A stretch of 18,198 nt of DNA from the NCBI GenBank assembly GCA_035255945.1, contig DATEZA010000144.1, positions 1 to 18,198 on the forward strand, in the 5' to 3' direction. The notes under the pieces are model-generated. The model made no database searches and had not been told where the DNA came from. It saw only the letters and a program-made list of their open reading frames with translations. This DNA is from JAJPHC01 sp035255945. GTDB lineage: Bacteria; Acidobacteriota; Thermoanaerobaculia; Gp7-AA8. Shown here in pieces: positions 7,608-13,947 of the stretch (the stretch's first letter is position 1; every line of letters begins with the position of its first letter). Made by a program: the position numbers and the translations under genes.

Positions 7608-7652
7608 TTGAAGTCAGAAGGCAGAGGGTAGAAGGCAGAAGTGCCTTCGCGC

Positions 7653-7994
7653 TTACCTGTCCCTCCAGCGTTTGATCAGAGAGACGAAAAGTGCGATCAA
7701 CTCTGTTGTTTCCTGCTTGATCGGATCGAGTTGTTTCGCCGATAGGTACTTCGCTCCCTCGACGATCTCGAGCCAGTACAGCGTCTCCTCGAGCTCCATC
7801 AGGCCGCCATTGAGCTTTGCGACGTACTCGGCCTTCGAACGTGCTCTCAATGCCTCGCGAAAATGCGCGCCGGGAGACGTGCCCGATCTCAGAACCTGCC
7901 GCGCAATGACATCTGCTGCCCGATTCGCCGGAAGCGCAGCAGTCAATCGAATGATTCGAAGCGCAAACTCACGCGTCCGTTCGCTAATGTTCAT
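7653..7994 (-). CDS. Four-helix bundle protein (23S rRNA-intervening-sequence / TIGR02436 type)
   Basis: 113 aa. The family landmarks are present: an N-terminal helix with REFALRIIRLTAALP, the turn QVLRSGTSPGAHFREALRA, then SKAEYVAKLNGGLMELEE and TLYWLEIVEGA, ending in a long C-terminal helix LIALFVSLIKRWRDR. Proteins of this family occur inside 23S rRNA intervening sequences and as free-standing genes, and are structurally related to Avd, the accessory protein of diversity-generating retroelements (recollection). The biochemical function is unknown; a basic surface and nucleic-acid binding are possible. It lies between cusB and cusA, where it has no expected job, and is bracketed by inverted heptamer arrays. 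Its Shine-Dalgarno (AGAGGG, 7 bases before ATG) is supplied by the repeat itself. Confidence 0.9.
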   Translation of the reverse strand: MNISERTREFALRIIRLTAALPANRAADVIARQVLRSGTSPGAHFREALRARSKAEYVAKLNGGLMELEETLYWLEIVEGAKYLSAKQLDPIKQETTELIALFVSLIKRWRDR

Positions 7995-8001
7995 ACTTCT
8001 G

Positions 8002-8007
8002 CCCTCT
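8002..8007 (-). promoter_or_regulatory. Repeat-derived ribosome binding site of the four-helix-bundle gene
   Basis: On the minus strand a degenerate heptamer unit reads AGAGGG, 7 bases before the ATG at 7994. The complementary array downstream of the gene could pair with it in the transcript and mask it. Confidence 0.5.
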
Positions 8008-8033
8008 GCCTTCTGCCTTCTGCCTTCTGCCTT

Positions 8034-9251
8034 TCAGCGCCGCAGCGCGTCGCGCAGCCGCGACTCCGAATCAACGAGGAAGTTCGCATCGACGACGACC
8101 TGCTCGCCCGCATTCACGCCGGAGCGGATCGCGTAGAAGCCGTCTGCCTTCGCGCCGGTGGTCACGTCGCGCGGCTCGAACACGCCGTTGCCGCGCGCGA
8201 TGAAGACGACGGAGCGCGTGCCGGTGTTCATGACCGCGCTGTCCGGAACGGCGACGGACGATCCGAGCGGCGCCTGCAGGATCACATCGGCGAACATGTC
8301 GGGCTTCAGCAGACCTGCTCGGTTATCGAGCTCGATGCGCACACTCGCGGTGCGCGTTTGCGCCGCGACGACGGGACCGATGAACGTCACGTTTCCGTTG
8401 AGCGTCTGACCGCTGACGACGACTTGCGCCGGCGTTCCGGCACGCACCGACGGCAGCTCCGATTCGTACACGTCCGCGAGCACCCACACGTGCGAGAGGT
8501 CTGCGATCTCGTACAGCATGTCGATGGGCATCACCCGCGCGCCGGTGACCGCGTTCTTCGTCGTCACCACGCCCGACACCGGCGAGCGGAGGACCACGTC
8601 GCGCATCGGCTTGCCGGTGCGCACGACGCGCTCGATGTCCGCCGCACTCATGTCCCACAGGCGCAGCCGCGTGCGCGCGGCGTCAGCGAGTGTGCGGCCG
8701 AGGTCGGAGTGATTGCGCTCGGCGAGAATCAACTCGTTCTGCGTGGCGAGCAGGTCGGGACTGTAGATCGCGAGCAGCGGCTCGCCGCGCCGCACCGGCT
8801 GGCCCGTGAAGTTGACGTAGAGCGCATCGACAAATCCCTCGAACTTCGTGCGCACCTGCGCCACGCGGCGCTCGTCCACGGCCACGCGGCCGGTCGTGCG
8901 GATCGTGCGCGACAGATCGCGCAGCTCCGCCGTCGCGACCTTCACGCCGATGCGCTGCTGGTGCTGCGCCGAAATCGACACCGCCCCGTTCGATGCCGGC
9001 GCCGCGTCCGCGTACATCGGCTCGAGCTTCATGCCGCAGTCCGGCGCCGTGCCCGGGTGATTCGCTTTGTAGAGATGCGGCGGCCCCTGCGAATACATCG
9101 GATCGATCCACGCAACGACACGCCTGCCCGAATCGTCCTGCGTCACCCCATTGATCTCATTCTTCTTCGCACATCCGGCAATCAGCGCGAGGATCAAAAG
9201 CAGCAAAATTTCTGCTTTCCGCTTTCTGCTTTCTGCTTTCATCGCTTTCAT
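8034..9251 (-). CDS. cusB: RND efflux periplasmic adaptor lipoprotein (CusB family)
   Basis: 405 aa. A lipoprotein signal (LLLLILALIAGC, lipobox Cys C27) puts it on the periplasmic side of the inner membrane. A short heavy-metal-binding module follows (about 47-80): IDPMYSQGPP then APDCGMKLEPMY, with Met and Cys ligands of the type found at the N-terminus of Cu/Ag adaptors. The membrane-fusion core comes next (strand RTIRTTGRVAVDERR, then AQVRTKFEGFVDALYV), with a short hairpin near 150-200, lipoyl-like VVLRSPVSGVVTTKNAV and the beta-barrel GTPAQVVVSGQTL. It links CusA to the outer-membrane channel. The ATG overlaps the cusC stop as ATGA, with a strong GGGAGGGG before it. The first 15 codons (MKAMKAESRKRKAEI) are encoded by a variant heptamer repeat. 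Confidence 0.94.
   Translation of the reverse strand: MKAMKAESRKRKAEILLLLILALIAGCAKKNEINGVTQDDSGRRVVAWIDPMYSQGPPHLYKANHPGTAPDCGMKLEPMYADAAPASNGAVSISAQHQQRIGVKVATAELRDLSRTIRTTGRVAVDERRVAQVRTKFEGFVDALYVNFTGQPVRRGEPLLAIYSPDLLATQNELILAERNHSDLGRTLADAARTRLRLWDMSAADIERVVRTGKPMRDVVLRSPVSGVVTTKNAVTGARVMPIDMLYEIADLSHVWVLADVYESELPSVRAGTPAQVVVSGQTLNGNVTFIGPVVAAQTRTASVRIELDNRAGLLKPDMFADVILQAPLGSSVAVPDSAVMNTGTRSVVFIARGNGVFEPRDVTTGAKADGFYAIRSGVNAGEQVVVDANFLVDSESRLRDALRR
9208..9251. repeat. Variant heptamer array encoding the cusB N-terminus
   Basis: On the minus strand AAAGCAG is repeated four times (one unit AAAGCGG) just after two ATGAAAGC starts. Because a 7-base unit shifts frame at each copy, it encodes a Lys/Arg/Glu-rich stretch that serves as the positively charged signal-peptide region. 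Confidence 0.7.
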
Positions 9252-10510
9252 CGCACCCCTCCCATCCCGACCGCGCCGCTTCGTCCCATCGCGCCGTGTT
9301 GTAGCGCATCGATCTCCGCCTCGGCGATGAGCAACTGCCGCTGGAACTCGTAGAAATCGACATTGAGCGCGCGATAGGTCTGCAATGCGCCGAGGACTGC
9401 GTCGAAGGTGGTCTTGCCGGTCTGATACGAGGCGAGTGCGGATTCGAATCCGAGCTTCGCCTCGGGCACGAGCTGTTCGACGTGCAGGTTGATCTGCTCG
9501 ATCGCTTCGTCGCGCGATGCGACCGCTTGTCCGAAATCGGCAGCGAGTTGCTGGCGCAGCACATCGATCCGCGCACGCGCTGCATCACGCCGCGCAATCG
9601 CCTCGGCGATCAGCGGCTCGATGATCGTCTTGCGTCTCACCGGCAGCTCGATGCGTCCGACGACGCTGATCATGTCTCGCTCCTGCGGCCGGATGCCGTA
9701 CGACGCTTCGACGCTGAAGTCCGGCTTCGCCAGCAGTTTCGCCAGCCGCACGTCCTCCTCGGCACGCGCGACTTCCGAGTGCAGCGCAGCAATGGCGGGC
9801 GTCGATGCTGCGAGCGTGACGTTCTCGGCGATCGCGTGATGCGCCATCGCGTGCGGCATCGAGAACGGCGGGAACGACTCAGTGGAAGCAAGGTTCAGCA
9901 GCGCGCGCAGACGGGCCAGCGCTTCGTCCTGCATGCGGCGCTGCATCAATACTTCATGGCGAATGTTGTTCGCCTCGACTTTCGCCCGAATGATGTCGAT
10001 CTGCGCGGCGGAGCCGACTTCGTATCGGGCGCGCGCGGCGTCGCCGGTCATCGATGCGAGCTGCGCGATCTCTTCGTTCGCCGCGATCTGATTCTGCGCG
10101 GTCGCCGCTTCGTCGTACGCGACGAGCACGTCGCGCGCGATTCCGGCGGCGCGTGATTCGCGCTCGCGCTGCAGCCGCTCGACATCGAGCTGCGCGGCGC
10201 GCCGGAGCACATCGCGCCGATCGCCGCGGATGAACGTCTGCGACGCGCCGAACATGTACATCGTCATCGGATCGTGCGAGAAATCGATCTGCTGGTTCTG
10301 CACGCCGGCCATCAGCATCGGATTCGGCGTCGCGCCGGCCGCGCGCTCGCGGGCATGCGCCGCATCGAGTTGCGCGTCGATTTCACGAAGCGATGGCGAT
10401 GCGGCCAGCGCCGCGTCGATCACCGATTGCGGATCGTTCCAGTCGATCGCCGACGCACGCGCGGCGATCAGCAGCACGCCTGCAATGCAGGCGAAGAGTC
10501 GTCGAAACAT
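9248..10510 (-). CDS. cusC: Outer-membrane efflux channel, TolC/CusC family
   Basis: 420 aa from the ATG at 10510. A signal peptide (FRRLFACIAGVLLIAARASA, cleaved near residue 20) begins the protein. There is no lipobox Cys, unlike E. coli CusC. The outer-membrane-factor pattern is two repeats of long helices and strands: AAHARERAAGATPNPMLMAG, GIARDVLVAYDEAATAQNQI and YEVGSAAQIDIIRAKVEANN in the first half, with ARAEEDVRLAKLLAKPDFS and ASYQTGKTTFDAVLGALQTY in the second. Met-rich pieces (DPMTMYMFG, MPHAMAHH) may reflect metal handling. It should form the trimeric exit duct for CusBA. The frame stays open further upstream, but those codons fall in a palindromic repeat and lack a signal peptide, so that start was not used. 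The stop overlaps cusB. Confidence 0.92.
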   Translation of the reverse strand: MFRRLFACIAGVLLIAARASAIDWNDPQSVIDAALAASPSLREIDAQLDAAHARERAAGATPNPMLMAGVQNQQIDFSHDPMTMYMFGASQTFIRGDRRDVLRRAAQLDVERLQRERESRAAGIARDVLVAYDEAATAQNQIAANEEIAQLASMTGDAARARYEVGSAAQIDIIRAKVEANNIRHEVLMQRRMQDEALARLRALLNLASTESFPPFSMPHAMAHHAIAENVTLAASTPAIAALHSEVARAEEDVRLAKLLAKPDFSVEASYGIRPQERDMISVVGRIELPVRRKTIIEPLIAEAIARRDAARARIDVLRQQLAADFGQAVASRDEAIEQINLHVEQLVPEAKLGFESALASYQTGKTTFDAVLGALQTYRALNVDFYEFQRQLLIAEAEIDALQHGAMGRSGAVGMGGVR

Positions 10511-10534
10511 GAAGTCCTCACAGGCTCGAATTCG

Positions 10535-10657
10535 TGGTGTAGGACAAGCTCTCAGCTTGTCCCCCCGGCAAGCTCTCTCTTGTGCCGACAAGCGGAGAGC
10601 TCCGCCCACGACAAGCGGAGAGCTCGCCCCGACAAGCTGAGAGCTTGTCGTACACCA
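10535..10657. repeat. 123-bp element with 27-bp terminal inverted repeats (Cys-rich gene / cusC junction)
   Basis: The ends at 10535-10561 and 10631-10657 are inverted copies of 27 bp with one mismatch, each beginning TGGTGTA and containing the palindromic GACAAGCTCTCAGCTTGTC. The interior holds three diverged units with CAAGCGGAGAGCTC or CAAGCTCTCTCTTG. It would fold into several hairpins in the leader of cusC. There is no coding potential that I believe. Confidence 0.85.
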
Positions 10658-10665
10658 TTACGCGA

Positions 10666-11013
10666 TCAGATGAGGAGGGTCGAAAGGATGGCGAGGCGAT
10701 GCCGCGTCTCGAGGGGCGGGGAGGTGTCGACGTGCTTGCGCGCGCTGCGCGGTTGCACATTCACGAATGCGACTCGCACCGCGACCGGCGCTGCGATCGA
10801 GACCTGCGCCGAGGTGCCGGGCGCCAGCTTCGCCGACGGCGTTTCGTAGCAGGTGATCGTGGTGCAGCAGTCGTTTGCGTTGGAAGCCGCGAGCACGGCC
10901 GCCGCGTCGTGATTGCAGCACGGCATGCGGGTGCAGAAGCCGATGATCGCAGTCGCCGGCGTGAGACCGGCGATGAGCAGAACGATGGCGAGCGCCAGCG
11001 GCTTGCGAGTCAT
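10666..11013 (-). CDS. Small Cys-rich secreted protein upstream of the efflux operon
   Basis: 115 aa; I do not recognise the family. A signal peptide is clear (LALAIVLLIAGLTPATA, cleavage near residue 22). The mature protein opens with six cysteines in a mirror-symmetric pattern: C27, then x4, C32-C33, x15, C49-C50, x4, C55 (GFCTRMPCCNH and NDCCTTITCYE). This suggests metal binding or paired disulfides. The remainder (60-115) is low in landmarks, with a hydrophobic C-terminal end (LAILSTLLI). It lies upstream of cusC on the same strand, across a 155-base gap filled by a palindromic element. A periplasmic Cu/Ag chaperone or sensor is an inference from the cysteines and context only. GAAGG directly abuts the ATG, unusually close for a ribosome binding site. 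Confidence 0.72.
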   Translation of the reverse strand: MTRKPLALAIVLLIAGLTPATAIIGFCTRMPCCNHDAAAVLAASNANDCCTTITCYETPSAKLAPGTSAQVSIAAPVAVRVAFVNVQPRSARKHVDTSPPLETRHRLAILSTLLI

Positions 11014-11059
11014 CCTTCATTCAGACGGATGGGGCGAAAAGAAGATTCCCGAAGCGATC

Positions 11060-11088
11060 TTGCGTCGCCGAAGTTCCATCAGTATGCT
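11060..11088 (+). promoter_or_regulatory. nuoG: Candidate promoter for nuoG operon
   Basis: TTGCGT (11060-11065) and TATGCT (11083-11088) are 17 bases apart, a sigma70-like arrangement with weak matches (3/6 and 4/6). Transcription would begin near 11095, just before the inverted repeat at 11102-11129. The 149-base region also has to hold the promoter of the divergent Cys-rich gene. Confidence 0.3.
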
Positions 11089-11101
11089 GCGCGCTTGTGA
11101 A

Positions 11102-11129
11102 ACTTTTCACGTCGTCTGGCGTGAAAAGT
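11102..11129. promoter_or_regulatory. 10-bp perfect inverted repeat upstream of nuoG
   Basis: ACTTTTCACG (11102-11111) and CGTGAAAAGT (11120-11129) are perfect inverted arms with an 8-base spacer. A further GTGAAA at 11097 makes a second overlapping dyad with TTTTCAC. It could be an operator or a 5'-leader hairpin. It sits between two divergent units, so a regulator bound here could affect both. Confidence 0.5.
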
Positions 11130-11162
11130 GCCCGCCGGAAACCGTAGCTGCACAAGCACCTT

Positions 11163-12689
11163 ATGGCTAAAGTCACCATCGACGGAACCGAAGTCGAAGT
11201 CCAGGATGGCATCAACGTCATCGAGGCCGCCAAAGCCGCCGACGTTCATGTCCCGCACTTCTGCTACCACCCTTCTTTGACAGTCGTCGGCCAGTGCCGC
11301 ATGTGCCTCGTGGAAGTGGAAGGCATGCCGAAACTGCAGGCCGGCTGCGCCACGCCGATCAAGGACGGGATGAAGATCCACGTCTGGAACGAAAAGGTCG
11401 ACAAAGCGCGCAAAGGGCAGATGGAGTTCCTCCTCATCAACCATCCGCTCGACTGTCCGATCTGCGACAAGGCCGGCGAGTGCCCGCTGCAGGATTACGC
11501 GTTCAACTACGGCAGCGTCGATTCGCGTTACGGCGAAGTGAAGCGCACGTATCCCGGCATGGATCGCACCGCGATCGGTCCGCACGTCGTGCAGAACATG
11601 AACCGCTGCATCCACTGCACGCGGTGCATCCGCTTCTGCAACGAGATCGCGGGCACGAGCGAGCTGGCGTTCTTCAAGCGCGGTGCATCGACCGAGGTCG
11701 GCGTCTTCCCCGGCGTGCCGCTCGACAACTGGATGTCGGCCTGCGTGACCGACATCTGTCCCACCGGCGCACTGACCACGCGCGAGTTCCGCTTCGAATC
11801 GCGCGTCTGGAACCTCGACTCCACCGACTCGGTCTGCAACGGTTGCGACGTCGGCTGCAACATCTTCATCGGACATCGCAACGGCCAGGTTTATCGCTAC
11901 CGTCCGCGCGTGAATCCCGACGTCAACGATCACTGGCTGTGCGATTTCGGCCGCTTCTCGCATGAGAGGTACGACACGGATCGCGTCGTCGTTCCGAAAG
12001 TCCGGCACGACGATTACCTCGGCATCTCGACGTGGTCCGAGGCGATGGAAGCGATCGTCGATGCAGTGCGCGATGCGAAGTCGGTCGGTGTGATCGCGTC
12101 GGCGAACATGACGAACGAAGAAGCGTTTCTCGCGAAGCAGCTGTTCGTCGATCGGATGAAGGCGCAGGCGACCGTCAGCGTCGACAAAATCGGTCCGATC
12201 AAGATGAAGTCGCGCACCGAGTGGCTCGTCGGCGAACAGGCCGGACCGAATTTCCGCGGCGTCTCCGCAATCCTCGGCGCAGGACAGGCGCCCTCGCCTG
12301 TCGACATCCTCTTCGTCCTCGACGCTCACTACACCGAGAAGCCCGATGTCGATGCGCTCCGCAAATCGGCGAAGTTCCTCGTCGTCATCTCGTGGGATGC
12401 GAATCATCCGCTCGCCGAAGCCGCCGACGTCCTCCTTCCCGGCACCATTCATCCGGAGAAGGAAGGAACGTTCACCAATCTGCAGAATCGCGTGCAGCGC
12501 ATCCATCAGGCGTTCGCGCCGAAGGGACAGGCGGTCTCCGAGCTCGAGCTCTTCCGCCGCATCGGCGCCGCGCTCTATCCCGATGCCGCCGAATTCCGCA
12601 GCGCCGATGCGTACGACGTGTTCGCCGCGCTGCGCGAAATGATGCCGGCGATGCAGCTCTCCGAGGAAATGCCGGCCGAGGCGCTGTGA
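11163..12689 (+). CDS. nuoG: NADH-quinone oxidoreductase subunit G (75 kDa, Fe-S)
   Basis: 508 aa, shorter than the 780-910 aa of Thermus or E. coli forms because most of the C-terminal molybdopterin-like region is missing. Ligands visible: C34, C45, C48 and C62 for the 2Fe-2S cluster; H94, C98, C101 and C107 for the His-ligated N5 cluster; C149, C152, C155 and C199 for N4. C225, C228, C232 and C260 (CNGCDVGC then WLCD) complete a fourth set matching the N7 site kept in some bacteria. It carries electrons from NuoEF toward the quinone site. The residual C-terminal part (about 270-490, ISWDANHPLAEAADVLLPGT) is molybdopterin-oxidoreductase-like. It is the first gene of the plus-strand operon, and its stop overlaps nuoH as TGATG. 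Confidence 0.96.
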   Translation: MAKVTIDGTEVEVQDGINVIEAAKAADVHVPHFCYHPSLTVVGQCRMCLVEVEGMPKLQAGCATPIKDGMKIHVWNEKVDKARKGQMEFLLINHPLDCPICDKAGECPLQDYAFNYGSVDSRYGEVKRTYPGMDRTAIGPHVVQNMNRCIHCTRCIRFCNEIAGTSELAFFKRGASTEVGVFPGVPLDNWMSACVTDICPTGALTTREFRFESRVWNLDSTDSVCNGCDVGCNIFIGHRNGQVYRYRPRVNPDVNDHWLCDFGRFSHERYDTDRVVVPKVRHDDYLGISTWSEAMEAIVDAVRDAKSVGVIASANMTNEEAFLAKQLFVDRMKAQATVSVDKIGPIKMKSRTEWLVGEQAGPNFRGVSAILGAGQAPSPVDILFVLDAHYTEKPDVDALRKSAKFLVVISWDANHPLAEAADVLLPGTIHPEKEGTFTNLQNRVQRIHQAFAPKGQAVSELELFRRIGAALYPDAAEFRSADAYDVFAALREMMPAMQLSEEMPAEAL

Positions 12690-13789
12690 TGCCATTCGAC
12701 GCAACGGACATCACGCTCTCGCTGCTCAAGATCGTCATCGTCCTCGGTGCGCTTCTCAACGTCACGCCGATCATGGTGTGGGTCGAGCGCCGCGGCAGCG
12801 CGCTGATTCAGGACCGTCCGGGACCGAATCGCGTCGGACCGCTGGGACTCTTCCAGTCGTTCGCCGACGCACTGAAGTTCATCCTCAAGGAAGACATCGT
12901 TCCCGAGCAGGCGCACAAGTGGCTCTACACCATCGCTCCGATGTTCGGGCTCATCCCCGCGCTCACCACGATCTCGGTGATTCCGTGGGGCCTGCCGTTC
13001 AAGCTGCCGGAGAAGCACTGGTTCGGACGGACGTTCTTCACCGGCCAGCCGATCTTCGATCCGATCGTCGCCGACGTGAACATCGGCATCCTCCTGATCT
13101 TCGCGCTCTCGTCGCTCGGCGTGTACGGCATCGTGACCGCGGGCTGGGCGTCGTCGAACAAGTTCTCGCTCTTCGGCGGCATCCGCGCGTCGGCGCAGAT
13201 GATCTCGTACGAGCTCGCGCTGACCCTTGCCGCGGTCTCGGCGCTGCTCGCCGCCGGTTCGCTCAAGCTGACCGACGTGGTCTGGCAGCAGACCGGCTAC
13301 CTCTATCTATTTAATGTGATCAAGCTGCCGGCGTGGAACATCTTCTCGCCGTCGATGTGGCTCAGTTTCATCATCTTCGTCGTCGCGGCATTCGCGGAGA
13401 CGAACCGCCTGCCGTTCGATTTCGCGGAAGCGGAGGCGGAGCTGGTCGCCGGATACCACACCGAGTATTCGTCGATGAAGTTCGCGCTCTTCTTCATGTC
13501 CGAGTACATGGCGATGGCCGCGATCTCCGCGCTGACCGTCACGCTCTACCTCGGCGGCTGGGACATCCCGTACTGGGACGAGCCGCGGGTGTGGTGGGCG
13601 TCGCTGCTGACGATGCTCTTCTTCGCGGCAAAGGTGACGGTCCTATTGCTCGTCTTCGTCTGGGTCCGCTGGACGATTCCCCGGCTCAAGTACGACATCC
13701 TCATGCGCCTCGGCTGGAAGGTGTTTTTGCCGCTGGCGATCGTGAATATCGTGATCGTGGCTTTCTTCGTAGCGAAGCATTGGATATGA
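12689..13789 (+). CDS. nuoH: NADH-quinone oxidoreductase subunit H
   Basis: 366 aa. This membrane subunit builds most of the quinone chamber where the peripheral arm docks. Signatures are ERRGSALIQDRPGPNRVGP, FADALKFILKEDIVP and the loop FAETNRLPFDFAEAEAELVA, followed by GYHTEYSSMKFALFFMSEY; all are conserved and Glu-rich as expected. About eight to nine membrane helices can be drawn. The start overlaps the nuoG stop (TGATG), with GAGG 7 bases before the ATG. A longer frame reaches further upstream but lies in nuoG. The usual nuoI does not follow; the next 157 bases are an octamer repeat. The stop overlaps an ATG in that repeat. Confidence 0.97.
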   Translation: MPFDATDITLSLLKIVIVLGALLNVTPIMVWVERRGSALIQDRPGPNRVGPLGLFQSFADALKFILKEDIVPEQAHKWLYTIAPMFGLIPALTTISVIPWGLPFKLPEKHWFGRTFFTGQPIFDPIVADVNIGILLIFALSSLGVYGIVTAGWASSNKFSLFGGIRASAQMISYELALTLAAVSALLAAGSLKLTDVVWQQTGYLYLFNVIKLPAWNIFSPSMWLSFIIFVVAAFAETNRLPFDFAEAEAELVAGYHTEYSSMKFALFFMSEYMAMAAISALTVTLYLGGWDIPYWDEPRVWWASLLTMLFFAAKVTVLLLVFVWVRWTIPRLKYDILMRLGWKVFLPLAIVNIVIVAFFVAKHWI

Positions 13790-13947
13790 AAAAAGTTGTT
13801 GAGTTGTTGAGTTGTTGGGTTGTTGAGTCGCTGGGTTTTTCGGTAGCCCAACAACTGAACAACCCAACAACCCAACAACGTAATGTTGGGTTTTCGGCAG
13901 CCCCAACAACTGAACAACCCAACAACCCAACAACCCAACAACCGTAA
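13786..13947 (+). CDS. Repeat-encoded mini-ORF bridging nuoH and nuoJ (53 aa)
   Basis: Starts at an ATG overlapping the nuoH stop (ATGA) and ends at a TAA overlapping the nuoJ start (TAATG). The product begins MKKVVELLSCWVVES and ends NNPTTQQP; it is translated octamer repeat, rich in Gln, Asn, Pro and Thr in its second half, with no relation to NuoI. It may serve only to carry ribosomes across the spacer by coupled translation, since no Shine-Dalgarno precedes nuoJ. Whether it is really translated is unknown, and the arrangement could be accidental. Confidence 0.35.
   Translation: MKKVVELLSCWVVESLGFSVAQQLNNPTTQQRNVGFSAAPTTEQPNNPTTQQP
13795..13943. repeat. Octamer (CCCAACAA) hairpin plus partial second copy at the nuoH/nuoJ junction
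   Basis: Arms at 13795-13827 and 13847-13879 (33 nt each, 28 of 33 paired) enclose a 19-nt loop. A partial second copy follows (GGGTTTTCGGCAGCCCC at 13888-13904, then CCCAACAA arrays to 13943). Both copies end in CGTAATG or CCGTAATG, so the nuoJ start context is duplicated at 13883. Confidence 0.92.

Larger units (their letters stand above)
7610..8034 (-). mobile_element. Putative element: four-helix-bundle gene between inverted heptamer arrays
   Basis: The left array (7610-7642) and right array (7995-8034) are inverted relative to each other, both built on GGCAGAA, and enclose one gene. The right array begins at the last base of the cusB stop codon. The left array ends 2 bases from the cusA start codon. 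Removing the element would leave cusB and cusA almost touching, as the other genes of the operon are. No transposase is present and no target duplication is obvious, so mobility is inferred from architecture only. Confidence 0.45.

Noticed and set aside
7653..7994. 23S rRNA intervening sequence
   Set aside because: No rRNA sequence flanks the gene; it lies between cusB and cusA.
7610..8034. Diversity-generating retroelement (because the four-helix-bundle family is related to Avd)
   Set aside because: No reverse transcriptase, no template/variable repeat pair with adenine-specific changes, and no target gene are visible.
10511..10609. 33-codon N-terminal extension of cusC
   Set aside because: The extension is translated repeat sequence and would bury the signal peptide; the ATG at 10510 begins a normal one.
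11079..12704. Long open frame (541 codons) antisense to nuoG
   Set aside because: It mirrors nuoG, whose Fe-S ligand motifs are unmistakable. Long antisense frames are expected in GC-rich DNA, and its residues (many Arg, His, Asp) are typical of a shadow frame.
13795..13943. CRISPR-like array at the nuoH/nuoJ junction
   Set aside because: The units are 8 bases in inverted arms without unique spacers, and there are no cas genes.
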